Below are positions 55,722 to 64,000 of a stretch of DNA of 64,000 nt, in pieces. Source of the stretch: an uncultured Bacteroidia bacterium (GTDB lineage: Bacteria; Bacteroidota; Bacteroidia; Bacteroidales; UBA932); the NCBI GenBank assembly GCA_902778855.1, contig CACYZM010000003.1:62001-126000 (forward strand). The letters are read 5' to 3'. Each line of letters begins with the position of its first letter. Within the stretch, counting starts at the first letter, position 1. The position numbers were made by a program, and so were the translations under genes. The notes beneath the pieces were generated by a model. It made no database searches, had not been told where the DNA came from, and saw only the letters and a list, made by a program, of their open reading frames with translations.

Positions 55722-57749
55722 ATGAAAAGAATGATCTTTTTCTTAGCCGCGGCCGGGCTGGTGCTCGGTTCGTGCGGGACCAAACAGCCGGAAAAAACGG
55801 CCGGCATCAACTACGATTACATGGACACGACGGTCAAGCCGGGTGACGACTTCGCCAAGTATTCGACGGGACACTGGGGCGATTTCAACCCGCAGCCGCC
55901 GGAGTATCCTTCCTGGGGCGCCTTCACCAAACTCCGGGAAGACAACACCAAGACCCTGGCCGGCCTGATCCAGGGCCTCGCCGCCCAGGACAATGAAAAG
56001 GGCAGCATCGCCCAGAAGATCGGCGACCTTTACAACATGGCCATGGACTCCGTCCGCCTGAACGCTGACGGCGCCGCGCCGCTGAAGGCCCACCTGGCAG
56101 AGATCGACGCCCTCAAGACTCGCGAAGACCTGCTGAAATACTGCGCCAAAGAGCACGATAACCTGCTCTTCAGCATGTATGTGGGCGCCGACGAAAAAGA
56201 CTCCAAGAACAACATCGTTTCCATCGGCCAGGGCGGCCTGACCCTGCGCAACAAGGAGTACTACTCCTCGAAGGATCCCCAGAACGTGAAGGTCCGCGAA
56301 GCCACGAAAGAGCATATGAAGAACCTCTTCGTGCTGGCCGGCTACCCGGAGAAGGAAGCGGCCGCCAAGGTCGCCCGCATCTGGGCGCTTGAGACCGAGC
56401 TCGCCGCCGCGCACTACTCGATGGAAGAGCAGCGTGTCCCCGAGAAGAACTACCACAAGATGAGCGTCGACGAGCTGATGAAGATCTGCAAGCCATTCGA
56501 CTGGAAGACCTATCTGAAGGACTATCGCTACGACAAGACCGAGGTCGTGGACCTCGGCCAGCCCGAACCGGTGGCCAAGGCCTGCAAGATGCTGATGACC
56601 ACGCCGCTCGAGACCCTCAAGGACGTCTATCGCTGGCAGATCATCAACGGCGGTTCCTCGCTGCTGTCCGATGACTTCATCCAGGAGAATTTCGAATACA
56701 GCCGCAAGATTTACGGCACCCAGGAAGTCACCCCGCGCTGGAAGCGTGCGGTCAGCCTGGTGGACGGCCTGATGTCCGACGCCGTGGGCCAGATGTACGT
56801 CGAGAAATACTTCCCCGCCGAGGCCAAGGCAGAGATGATCGACCTGGTCGGCAAACTCCAGAAATCGCTGGGCGAACGCATCAAGGCCCAGGAATGGATG
56901 ACCGACGAGACCAAGGCCAAGGCCCTCGACAAACTCGCCGCCTTCCACGTGAAAGTGGGCTATCCCGACAAGTGGGATGACCTGACGCCGCTGGTGATCG
57001 ACCCGGAGAAGTCGCTCTACGAGAACGCCCGCGTGGCTTCCCAGTTCTATTGGGATCTGAACTACGGCAAGCGCTACAACAAGCCCGTCGACCGTGACGA
57101 ATGGCTGATGCCCGCCCAGATGGTCAACGCCTATTACAACCCGACCACCAACGAGATCTGCTTCCCGGCCGCCATCCTGCAGCCGCCGTTCTTCGATATG
57201 AATGCGGACGCCGCCGCCAACTACGGCGCCATCGGCGTGGTGATCGGCCACGAGATGACCCACGGCTTCGACGACCAGGGCCGCCTCTACACGAAGGAAG
57301 GCAACCTCGAGAACTGGTGGACCGAGGCCGACGCCGAGGGCTTCAAGAAGCCTTGCGACGCGATGGTCGAATACTTCAACAGCCTCTGGGTGATTCCGAA
57401 CGACCTCCACGCCAACGGTGCGCTCACCCTGGGCGAGAACCTGGCGGACCACGGCGGTCTGAACATCTCCTACAACGCCTTCCAGATGTGGCAGAACGAG
57501 AACGGCCGCCTGAAGGACGACAACGGCCTGACGCCGGAGCAGCGCTTCTTCCTGGCCTATGCAAACGTCTGGGCCGGCACCACCTCAGAAGAGATGCTCC
57601 GCTACAACACGATGATGGACGTGCACTCCGTGCATTACCTCCGCATCAACGGCGCCCTGGCCCAGTGCGACTACTGGTACGACGCCTTCAATGTCCAGCC
57701 CGGCGACGCGATGTACGTGGCGCCCGAGAATCGTGTGAAAGTCTGGTAA
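55722..57749 (+). CDS. pepO: M13-family (neprilysin/PepO-like) zinc endopeptidase lipoprotein
   Basis: 675 residues with lipobox Cys18 (VLGSC). The catalytic motif HEMTH (residues 510-514) lies in 'GVVIGHEMTHGFDDQGR', the third zinc ligand region is 'LTLGENLADHGGLNI', and 'MPAQMVNAYYNPTTNEICFPAAILQPPFF' is the substrate-binding block. Full length for the family. It cleaves oligopeptides at the cell envelope. It follows the Ntn hydrolase by 12 bp and precedes the thioredoxin-like gene by 11 bp. Confidence 0.96.
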   Translation: MKRMIFFLAAAGLVLGSCGTKQPEKTAGINYDYMDTTVKPGDDFAKYSTGHWGDFNPQPPEYPSWGAFTKLREDNTKTLAGLIQGLAAQDNEKGSIAQKIGDLYNMAMDSVRLNADGAAPLKAHLAEIDALKTREDLLKYCAKEHDNLLFSMYVGADEKDSKNNIVSIGQGGLTLRNKEYYSSKDPQNVKVREATKEHMKNLFVLAGYPEKEAAAKVARIWALETELAAAHYSMEEQRVPEKNYHKMSVDELMKICKPFDWKTYLKDYRYDKTEVVDLGQPEPVAKACKMLMTTPLETLKDVYRWQIINGGSSLLSDDFIQENFEYSRKIYGTQEVTPRWKRAVSLVDGLMSDAVGQMYVEKYFPAEAKAEMIDLVGKLQKSLGERIKAQEWMTDETKAKALDKLAAFHVKVGYPDKWDDLTPLVIDPEKSLYENARVASQFYWDLNYGKRYNKPVDRDEWLMPAQMVNAYYNPTTNEICFPAAILQPPFFDMNADAAANYGAIGVVIGHEMTHGFDDQGRLYTKEGNLENWWTEADAEGFKKPCDAMVEYFNSLWVIPNDLHANGALTLGENLADHGGLNISYNAFQMWQNENGRLKDDNGLTPEQRFFLAYANVWAGTTSEEMLRYNTMMDVHSVHYLRINGALAQCDYWYDAFNVQPGDAMYVAPENRVKVW

Positions 57750-57760
57750 AACCCGGGACC

Positions 57761-58270
57761 ATGAAAAAGTTTTTAGCCCTGATGTTGTTCTTCGCCCTGC
57801 TGCCGGTGGCGGCAGGTGCGCAGGACGGTATGAAGAAAGTCTATGACGAACAGGTCAATCAGCTCACGCAGATCGACCAGGCCGTCAAACAGGCGAAAGC
57901 CGACGGAAAATACGTCGTCTGCCAGGTGGGCGGCAACTGGTGCCCCTGGTGCCTCCGCTTCGCGGATTTCATCACCAAAGATGCGGAAATCGCGAAACTG
58001 GTGAAAGACAACTTCGTCTACATCCACGTAGACTACAGCCCCAAGAGCTTCAAGGAAGATCCGGCCCGCAAGGAGCGCTCCGAAAAGATGATGAAACGCC
58101 TCGGCAATCCGGGACGCTTCGGCTATCCGGTGTTCGTGGTGCTCGACGGAAAGGGCAAGGTCCTGCATACGCAGGATTCGAGTTTCCTGGAAGAAGGCAA
58201 GGGTTACAGCAAGGACAAGGTCGTCCGGTTCTTCAAGAACTGGACGCCGAAAGCGGTGCGGGGTGAATAG
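57761..58270 (+). CDS. Secreted thioredoxin-fold protein
   Basis: 169 residues from the ATG at 57761, with a signal peptide ending 'VAAGAQ'. The active site CPWC is in 'CQVGGNWCPWCLRFADFI', and the cis-Pro region is 'FGYPVFVVLDGKGKVLHTQ'. It is of the Thioredoxin_7/DUF255-like type, likely a periplasmic thiol-disulfide enzyme. It overlaps the next gene by 8 bases. Confidence 0.88.
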   Translation: MKKFLALMLFFALLPVAAGAQDGMKKVYDEQVNQLTQIDQAVKQAKADGKYVVCQVGGNWCPWCLRFADFITKDAEIAKLVKDNFVYIHVDYSPKSFKEDPARKERSEKMMKRLGNPGRFGYPVFVVLDGKGKVLHTQDSSFLEEGKGYSKDKVVRFFKNWTPKAVRGE

Positions 58271-58745
58271 GGTTCTGCTCATTCTGATTGCACTGCTGCT
58301 GGCGGTCGCGCCGGCACGGGCGCAGATGCCTGCGCGTTCGCAGGCATTCTGCCCGGTGCCGCCGGTCGACAGCACGCTCACGCGCGGCCAGGCGGCCCGC
58401 GACAATCTCTGGCCCGGATTCGGGACCGGTTCGCTCCGGCAGGCCGACATGACGGCCTTCTACGCCTACCGGACCGCCGACATCGTGGGCATCGCGCTTA
58501 CGGGCGTCGGGGCGGTCGGCCTGGCCGCCTCGGCCCTGCAGCGCGGTTTCGAACAGCCGTCGATGTTTTCCGGCCGTTCGAACGCTCCGCTCTTCGTCTT
58601 CGGCGGGGTTGCGCTGGCGGGAATCGCCACGCTCACGACTTCCCGGATCCTGGCGGTCCGCCACGCCCGGGAATACGACCTGATCCTCTTCCCGTCGGCC
58701 CTGCCCGGAGGCGGCGTCGGGGTAGGGGTCAATCTCCAATTCTAG
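58263..58745 (+). CDS. Small exported protein of unknown function
   Basis: 160 residues starting with GTG inside the end of the thioredoxin gene. Signal peptide 'LLILIALLLAVAPARAQ'. Two later hydrophobic segments ('ADIVGIALTGVGAVGLAASAL', 'APLFVFGGVALAGIATLTT') are present, and the C-terminus 'GGVGVGVNLQF' ends in Phe like many outer-membrane proteins. I do not recognise the family. Convergent with the gene at 58760-59776. Confidence 0.7.
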   Translation: MNRVLLILIALLLAVAPARAQMPARSQAFCPVPPVDSTLTRGQAARDNLWPGFGTGSLRQADMTAFYAYRTADIVGIALTGVGAVGLAASALQRGFEQPSMFSGRSNAPLFVFGGVALAGIATLTTSRILAVRHAREYDLILFPSALPGGGVGVGVNLQF

Positions 58746-58759
58746 TTCGGAAAGATGCT

Positions 58760-59776
58760 TTAGAAGCGGTAGCCCACCGACAGGCGGGCCTGCCAGTCCT
58801 GTGCGTCGAAACGCTGGTAACCCTCCTGGCTGCGGCGGAGCGAGGTGCTGGAGGCCATCTGGTTGATCACGCCGTTCAGGCCGATGGTCCAGCGGGTCCC
58901 CCAGCGGTAGTAGATGCCGGCCCGCGCCGTGCCCGTGATGGAGAACGGGCCTAATGGTCGATGATAATACTTCGCGACGCCATTCACGCGGCGGATGGTC
59001 GTATCGTAAAAGGTCCACATCGGGATGACGGAGGCGTGCAGCAGCCAATGCTCCTGGCCCAAGACCAGGTTGTAGCCATAACCTGCGCCGATGGAGTACC
59101 GGAGATAGAGCATATTCGTCACCTCGAGCAGGGTCTGGAGGGATGTCTGTTTCGAAAGGATGTCAGGACCTGCGCCCAGCACGTCCCAGCCCGTCCAGGA
59201 GGCCGCCAATAAGAAACTGCCCGCACTTTTGCGCTGGATGGCGTTTTGCTTCATGGCCGCCGCGTAGGAGAAACGCGGATTGAAATTGTAGAGCACGGTC
59301 AGGTTGCTGGCCATCAGCGTCAGGTCGCCGCGTTCGGCCTGTTGTCGCGGCAGGCCGAACCACGACACTTCGCCGCTCAGCCGCGAGGAGACGCGCAGGG
59401 AGTATTCGAATCCGAGCCGCTTGCCGTAGCTCGCGAAGCCGAAATCGAAGTTCATCTTTTTCCCCAGCGCCACCGAATAGTTGAGGCCGAATCCCCGAAA
59501 GCTCAGGCCGATGCCCACGGTGTTGGCCATGCCTGTCGCGAGCCGCACGTCGCTGTCGGTCCCCGATGTCGACAGGTGCAGTCCGTCAGTATTGTAGAAT
59601 ACGCGTGCGTCCCAGCGATACGGGTATCTTCCCACGTAATTGCTGTCGAGTTCCGCATAGCGTTTGGCGGCCCGGTAGTCGAGGTAGTTGTTCCAGTCGG
59701 TCCAGAAATTGTCTTTTTGGGCGGAAGCCGTCAGCGGGAGGAGCAGCAGGAGGAGAAGGAAGGGGAAGTGTTTCAT
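58760..59776 (-). CDS. Outer-membrane beta-barrel protein, DUF4421-like
   Basis: 338 residues from the ATG at 59776, with signal peptide 'FLLLLLLLPLTASAQ'. The mature start 'FWTDWNNYLDYRAAKRY...DSNYVGRYPYRWDARVF' followed by alternating amphipathic strands and a C-terminal 'ARLSVGYRF' (terminal Phe) indicates an outer-membrane barrel of the DUF4421 kind. No function is known. A -7 box TAAATTTG lies 21 bp upstream on the minus strand. Confidence 0.78.
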   Translation of the reverse strand: MKHFPFLLLLLLLPLTASAQKDNFWTDWNNYLDYRAAKRYAELDSNYVGRYPYRWDARVFYNTDGLHLSTSGTDSDVRLATGMANTVGIGLSFRGFGLNYSVALGKKMNFDFGFASYGKRLGFEYSLRVSSRLSGEVSWFGLPRQQAERGDLTLMASNLTVLYNFNPRFSYAAAMKQNAIQRKSAGSFLLAASWTGWDVLGAGPDILSKQTSLQTLLEVTNMLYLRYSIGAGYGYNLVLGQEHWLLHASVIPMWTFYDTTIRRVNGVAKYYHRPLGPFSITGTARAGIYYRWGTRWTIGLNGVINQMASSTSLRRSQEGYQRFDAQDWQARLSVGYRF

Positions 59777-59796
59777 AGATGTTTCGGTGCAAAATA

Positions 59797-59833
59797 CAAA
59801 TTTACTTTTTTTTCTTAAAAATTCGTATCTTCG
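59797..59833. promoter_or_regulatory. Divergent -7 boxes between barrel protein (-) and M23 peptidase (+)
   Basis: TAAATTTG on the minus strand (59804-59797) and TATCTTCG on the plus strand (59826-59833), which differs from consensus by one base. An A/T-rich tract separates them. Confidence 0.5.
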
Positions 59834-59855
59834 CAGGTTGCTAAAACCGACCCGA

Positions 59856-60833
59856 ATGAAACATACCATACTGTCCCTTCTTGTCCTGCTTTTTGTCGCC
59901 TCAGGCGCGGCATGGGCGCAGGAGCCCGATACCACAGGTGCTTATTTCCATGATTTGGAGGAGTTTCAAGACGATACCGACTCCACGCTGATGCTTGTCC
60001 GCCCGATCGATACCGTGGACACCGACGACAAGTATGTCAAGATCATTCTCTTCAACGACCACACCTGGGACTACATCGAGCTGGAGCGTCCCGACATCGA
60101 TACCACCGGCCTGTTCGACAACTGGGACATCGAGTCCATCCACGCCTATCGCGACGTGAAAGTGACCGATCTGCCCGAGACCGTCGATCTCCTGCTGGTC
60201 GATTCGTCGCACCGTTTCGTGGCGCCCATCGTCGGCCGGCGCAGCTCTACGTTCAAGTACCGCAAGGGCCGTCCCCACAACGGCATTGACGTGCCGCTCC
60301 GCGTAGGTGACACCATCCGTTCTCCTTTCGACGGCGTCGTGCGTTATGTCGGCGGTGGCAAGGCCACCGGCGGCTACGGCAATCTCATCGTGGTGCGTCA
60401 TTCCAACGGTCTGGAGACGTATTACGGGCATTTGTCTGAGCATCTGGTCCATGAGAACGATCTGGTTGCGGCGGGCGAGCCGATCGGTCTGGGCGGCAGC
60501 ACCGGCCGCAGCACCGGCCCGCATCTCCATTTCGAGACGCGGTATATGGGCAAGCCTTTCGATCCCGAGCGTGTGATCGATTTCGACAACGGTACGCTCC
60601 GCGACACGATGCTGACGCTGAAGCGGCACTATTTCAATGTGAATTCCCACTACGGAATGACGGACAAGCAGTCGAAGTCCGCCGGCTCCGCGCAGTACTA
60701 CAAAGTACGCAAGGGCGACACCCTTGGCAAGATCGCGAAGCAGCATCATACGACGGTCAACGCGCTCTGCAAGCTCAACGGCATCAGTTCCAAGAAAGTC
60801 CTGAAGATCGGCCAGCGACTAAGGGTACGATAA
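59856..60833 (+). CDS. M23 peptidoglycan endopeptidase with C-terminal LysM
   Basis: 325 residues from the ATG at 59856, with signal peptide ending 'GAAWAQ'. The lysostaphin-type zinc site is seen in 'GRPHNGIDVPLRVGD' (HxxxD) and 'TGPHLHFETRY' (HLH), so it should be catalytically active rather than a scaffold. The C-terminal ~45 residues ('YYKVRKGDTLGKIAKQHHTTVNALCKLNGI') are a LysM peptidoglycan-binding module. It trims cross-links in the cell wall. Confidence 0.94.
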   Translation: MKHTILSLLVLLFVASGAAWAQEPDTTGAYFHDLEEFQDDTDSTLMLVRPIDTVDTDDKYVKIILFNDHTWDYIELERPDIDTTGLFDNWDIESIHAYRDVKVTDLPETVDLLLVDSSHRFVAPIVGRRSSTFKYRKGRPHNGIDVPLRVGDTIRSPFDGVVRYVGGGKATGGYGNLIVVRHSNGLETYYGHLSEHLVHENDLVAAGEPIGLGGSTGRSTGPHLHFETRYMGKPFDPERVIDFDNGTLRDTMLTLKRHYFNVNSHYGMTDKQSKSAGSAQYYKVRKGDTLGKIAKQHHTTVNALCKLNGISSKKVLKIGQRLRVR

Positions 60834-60854
60834 ATCCTACGCGCGGCAGAACCT

Positions 60855-61733
60855 CTATTCCTGTTCGTCAATGGTAAGATAGCGCTCAGGGCCGAGGAGG
60901 TCGAGGGCGCGGTCGATGATCTGGCCGGTTTTTTCGTCTTTGCGGTTGCCGTAGATGTAGCGGAGGGACTCGAGGTAGAGGGTCAGCATGGCCGATTCGT
61001 CGCGGCGGCGGAAGGCTTTCGTGTCGATCTGGAGGCCGGTGGCCTTGAGGAAGTTGCCGAGGCGGTCCTTGAGAAAGATGTCGCCGCCGCGGTAGACGTT
61101 GATGTAGAAGAGTTCCTTTCCGTTTTCGACATAGACGGGGATGAAGCCGCCCGGGAAGCAGACCAGCTCGACGGGCAGGCCCGAGACCTGGCAGATCATC
61201 AGGTAGATGAAACTCAGCACGAACGGATTGCCGCCGCGGGTACGGAGCGCTTCGCTCACCTGCGCGTAGCGCGGATCGCGGAGCTGCACGTCGTAGAGCG
61301 TGAAACCCAGCCGGTGGAAAAAGATGTGGTTGAGGATGCGGATGTTCTCCACGCCGGTGCGCTGGTCGGAGTTCTCGGCCAGATACTCCTGCGAGCAGCG
61401 GAAAAAGAGGTCTTCGTAGCGCTCGCGCTGGAGGGTATAGTCGAACAGGGAGCTGAGGATCCAGCTTCCCTCGAAGAGGGAGAGCGGACCGGTCTCGCGG
61501 CCGATGAAATCCTGGAAGTCGGCGAGTTTGAATTCGGTGTTGAGGGCGCGGGCGCGGGCCACGATCAGGGCCTGCGTCGCGGCGTCGGGCTCGCGCTCGG
61601 CGCGGTTGCGGAGCGAGCGGACGATCTCCGGCCCGTAGGAGGCGAGCCGGGCGTCCACCTGTTCCGTGACGAAGGTGTCGGTATCGTCGAACAGGGCGAC
61701 CAGATGATCGAGCTCTTCGGGATCGACGGCCAT
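60855..61733 (-). CDS. SirB1-like transglutaminase-fold protein
   Basis: 292 residues, no signal peptide. The central region 'RTGVENIRILNHIFFHRLGFT' and 'RGGNPFVLSFIYLMICQVSGLPVELVCFPGGFIPVY' matches the SirB1_N/transglutaminase-like family. The usual Cys of such folds is not in its standard place ('GNPFVLSFIY'), as in many family members. Biochemical role unknown. It starts 4 bp after the nucleoside phosphorylase stop. Confidence 0.82.
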   Translation of the reverse strand: MAVDPEELDHLVALFDDTDTFVTEQVDARLASYGPEIVRSLRNRAEREPDAATQALIVARARALNTEFKLADFQDFIGRETGPLSLFEGSWILSSLFDYTLQRERYEDLFFRCSQEYLAENSDQRTGVENIRILNHIFFHRLGFTLYDVQLRDPRYAQVSEALRTRGGNPFVLSFIYLMICQVSGLPVELVCFPGGFIPVYVENGKELFYINVYRGGDIFLKDRLGNFLKATGLQIDTKAFRRRDESAMLTLYLESLRYIYGNRKDEKTGQIIDRALDLLGPERYLTIDEQE

Positions 61734-61737
61734 CGGG

Positions 61738-62616
61738 CTAGGAGATAAGGGTATCGAGGACGCGCTCGAGCAGCTGCTTCATAAGCGGCAGATAGTCGGG
61801 ATTGCTTTCCTTGACGTGGCGGTTGGCGATGGCCAGGCACACGGTGGCGGCTTCGTGGCCGAGCAGACGCGCCATGCCGGCCAGGGCGGAGCTTTCCATC
61901 TCGATGTTGGTCACGCGGTAGCCCTTGTACGAGAAGCTTTCCAGTTTCTCAATGAGGTCGGGCATGGTGAGGGCCATGCGGACGGAGCGTCCCTGCGGGC
62001 CGTAGAAGCCCGGAGCGGAGACGGTCATGCCTTTGACCGTCCAGCCCTGCAGTTTTTCGATGAGTTTTTCGCTGGAGCGGACGAAGTAGGGGTGGGCGAA
62101 CCGCTTGGGCCAGTTCATATGTTTGACGAACGCCGCTTCGAAATCGGCCAGGTTGATGGACTCGCCGTCGCGGTACCAGTTCAGGACGCCGTCGAAGCCG
62201 ATGGAGATGTGGCTCAGGATGTAGCTGCCGAGTGGGATGTCGGGCTGCGCGGCGCCGCAGGTGCCGATGCGCAGCAGGGTGAGCGCGCGGTGTTCCTTCT
62301 TGGGAAGGCGGGTCTTGAAATCGATGTTGGCCAGGGCGTCGAGCTCGGTCATTACGATGTCGATGTTATCGGTGCCGATGCCGTGGGAGAGGGCCGTGAT
62401 CCGGTGGCCGTGGTAGGTGCCGGTGATGGTGTGGAACTCACGCGACTGTTTGTCGACTTCGATGGTGTCGAACATCTTTCCGACGAGCGTCACGCGGCCC
62501 GGGTCGCCCATCATGATGACGAGGTCGGACAGGTCTTCGGGAAGGATATGGAGATGGAACACGGAACCGTCATCGTTGATGATCAGTTCAGAGCTGGGGA
62601 TGGGTTTGTCGTTCAT
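61738..62616 (-). CDS. Nucleoside phosphorylase (uridine phosphorylase-like)
   Basis: 292 residues. PNP/UDP family features: 'DLVIMMGDPGRVTLVGKMF' with the phosphate-binding Gly-Asp-Pro, 'ITALSHGIGTDNIDIVMTEL', 'LLRIGTCGAAQPDIPLGS', and the nucleoside-binding 'VTNIEMESSALAGMARLLG' (Glu-Met-Glu). It releases ribose 1-phosphate and a base in nucleoside salvage. Uridine specificity is likely but not proven by motif alone. Confidence 0.9.
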   Translation of the reverse strand: MNDKPIPSSELIINDDGSVFHLHILPEDLSDLVIMMGDPGRVTLVGKMFDTIEVDKQSREFHTITGTYHGHRITALSHGIGTDNIDIVMTELDALANIDFKTRLPKKEHRALTLLRIGTCGAAQPDIPLGSYILSHISIGFDGVLNWYRDGESINLADFEAAFVKHMNWPKRFAHPYFVRSSEKLIEKLQGWTVKGMTVSAPGFYGPQGRSVRMALTMPDLIEKLESFSYKGYRVTNIEMESSALAGMARLLGHEAATVCLAIANRHVKESNPDYLPLMKQLLERVLDTLIS

Positions 62617-62683
62617 GGCGGATATGTGTTGAAAAACAAATATCGAAAAATTTTCGTAAATTCACAAGTTCAATCTTTCCGCT

Positions 62684-64000
62684 ATGAAAAACCGCCTGCT
62701 GTCCTTTCTCCTGCTTCCCGCCGTCTTTTTCGCCGTTCTTCTCGCGACCGGATGCCAGCCTTCCGACTGGCACGACGCCGCACTGACGCCGGAACAGCGC
62801 GCCGACGCGCTGCTGAAGACCCTGACCCTCGAGGAGAAAGTCGGCCAGCTGCTCTGTCCGCTCGGCTGGCCGATGTATGAGAAAACGGCCGACGGCGCCG
62901 TCCTCTCCGAAGCGGGGCGGAAGTACGTGGATTCCCTGCACGGTGGCAATCTCTGGGCCACGTTCCGGGCCGATCCCTGGACACAGAAGACCCTGGAAAC
63001 GGGCCTGACGCCCGACCGGGCCGCTACGCTGGCTCAGGCTTTCATCGACCGCGACATCCCGGTCTTCCTCCACGAAGAAATGCCTCACGGCCATATGGCC
63101 ATCGGGACGACGGTCTTCCCGACAGGCATCGGCCTGGCCTCGACTTGGGATACGGCGCTGATGGAGGAAGTAGGGGAGGCCATCGGTTCGGAACTCCGTG
63201 CGCAGGGTTCGGTGGTGGGCTACGGCCCGGTCATCGACCTGGCCCGTGAGCCGCGCTGGTCGCGGGTCGAGGAGACCTACGGCGAAGATCCGTTCCTCTC
63301 GGGCGAACTGGCGGCCGCCCTGGTGCGGGGCACCGCCTCGCAGGGCGTCCTGGCCACGCTCAAGCACTTCGTGGCCTACGGCGTTCCCGCCGGCGGCCAC
63401 AACGGCAACGCCGCCGTGGTTGGCGAACGCGACCTGAAAGAGAATTTCCTGCCGCCTTTCCGCAAGGCGATCGAGGCCGGCGCAGGCGCCGTGATGACTT
63501 CGTATAATTCCATCGACGGCATTCCGTCGACGGGCAACGAAGCCCTGCTGACCGGCGTCCTTCGGAATGAATGGGGTTTCGACGGGCTGGTGATTTCCGA
63601 CCTGGTGAGCATCGACGGCCTGGCCACCAATCACCGGGTGGCCGCCAATCGGCAGGAAGCGGCTGAGATGGCGCTGAAAGCCGGCGTCGACATCGATCTG
63701 GGGGCCGGATGCTATCCTTCCCTGGTGGCGTCGGTCCGCGACGGGCGGATTCCGGAAAGCCTGGTCGACCGGGCGGTCCGCCGGGTGCTGATCAGCAAGT
63801 TCAAGACGGGTCTTTTCGATCATCCCGAACTGTCGGCAGAGGCAGCCCTTGAGACCGTTCATTCCGACGCCCATCAGCAGACCGCCCTTCGCGCGGCCCG
63901 CGAGGGCGTCATCCTGCTTGAAAACAACGGCGTTCTTCCCCTGAAACCCGGCGTGCGCATCGCGCTGGTGGGACCGAACGCCGACAATATCTACAATCAA
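62684..64000 (+). CDS. GH3 beta-glycosidase lipoprotein (3' end outside window)
   Basis: 439 codons are visible from the ATG at 62684 to the window edge with no stop. Lipobox Cys24 (LLATGC). The barrel domain is complete: 'GQLLCPLGWPMYE', 'EPRWSRVEETYGEDPFL', 'LATLKHFVAYG', and nucleophile Asp306 in 'GLVISDLVSIDG'. The second domain begins at 'GVILLENNGVLPLK'. It is only distantly similar to the GH3 at 14689-17004 and stands apart from the mannan operon, so it may start another glycan locus continuing beyond the window. Confidence 0.92.
   Translation, partial: MKNRLLSFLLLPAVFFAVLLATGCQPSDWHDAALTPEQRADALLKTLTLEEKVGQLLCPLGWPMYEKTADGAVLSEAGRKYVDSLHGGNLWATFRADPWTQKTLETGLTPDRAATLAQAFIDRDIPVFLHEEMPHGHMAIGTTVFPTGIGLASTWDTALMEEVGEAIGSELRAQGSVVGYGPVIDLAREPRWSRVEETYGEDPFLSGELAAALVRGTASQGVLATLKHFVAYGVPAGGHNGNAAVVGERDLKENFLPPFRKAIEAGAGAVMTSYNSIDGIPSTGNEALLTGVLRNEWGFDGLVISDLVSIDGLATNHRVAANRQEAAEMALKAGVDIDLGAGCYPSLVASVRDGRIPESLVDRAVRRVLISKFKTGLFDHPELSAEAALETVHSDAHQQTALRAAREGVILLENNGVLPLKPGVRIALVGPNADNIYNQ

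Overview
The window looks like a chromosomal segment of a GC-rich gut- or rumen-type member of Bacteroidales (Bacteroidota). The evidence is Bacteroidota-type -7 boxes (TAnnTTTG) upstream of many genes, Shine-Dalgarno-poor starts, many short lipoprotein signal peptides ending in Cys, and the gene families themselves (GH130 with AGE-type epimerase, DUF3810, DUF4421-like, M13 peptidase, ECF sigma factors). Genus cannot be fixed from the sequence. No rRNA, tRNA, SusC/SusD pair or prophage was seen.

Region 1 (1-20.9 kb) is one long co-directional hemicellulose operon behind the 3' end of an AraC-type regulator. It encodes a two-catalytic-domain mannanase (GH5 plus GH26), GH130 mannosylglucose phosphorylase, an SGNH acetylesterase, a GH31 with PA14 insert (alpha-xylosidase-like), a GH2, xylulokinase, xylose isomerase, a xylose-type MFS transporter, a GH3, a cellobiose/mannobiose 2-epimerase, a GPH symporter and a CE7 acetyl esterase. 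Together these deacetylate and cut mannan, import mannobiose, epimerise it to mannosyl-glucose and phosphorolyse it. The same transcript carries complete xylose entry into the pentose phosphate pathway.

Region 2 (20.9-22.8 kb) is a mobile unit: a Y1/REP-associated transposase and a small membrane-protein gene, enclosed by inverted copies of a palindromic REP-like sequence. Region 3 (22.8-32.6 kb) holds housekeeping and accessory genes: ECF sigma and membrane partner, two YbaK-type deacylases, DUF3810, a HerA-like ATPase, LD-carboxypeptidase, NUC1 nuclease, SDR, DUF4298 and enolase. Region 4 (32.6-38.0 kb, minus) is a four-gene cluster (CE1 esterase, ten-TM metal exporter-like protein, S9 hydrolase, WG-repeat protein). 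Region 5 (38.2-46.1 kb, minus) is a uvrB-rel-uvrA-GNAT operon, so nucleotide excision repair and a (p)ppGpp synthetase are coupled. Region 6 (46.1-64 kb) holds an amidase, a damaged PIG-L/MsrA junction, a transglutaminase-like protein, a 1.07-kb repeat-packed gap, a large GH2, a peptidase/thioredoxin cluster, an M23-LysM peptidase, a SirB1-like protein, a nucleoside phosphorylase and the start of another GH3.

The most unusual signal is non-coding. At least three loci (8238-8375, 18201-18323, 38031-38153) carry a foldback element with a shared G-rich core but locus-specific, mutually complementary 25-27 bp outer arms. Its internal hairpins change sequence between copies while staying paired, and a possible pseudoknot is preserved. 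A larger structured element at 50004-50262 shares the G-rich motif, and a tandem pair at 46140-46285 shows the same conserved-loop, covarying-stem behaviour. These look like members of a structured ssDNA or RNA element family that may be undescribed.
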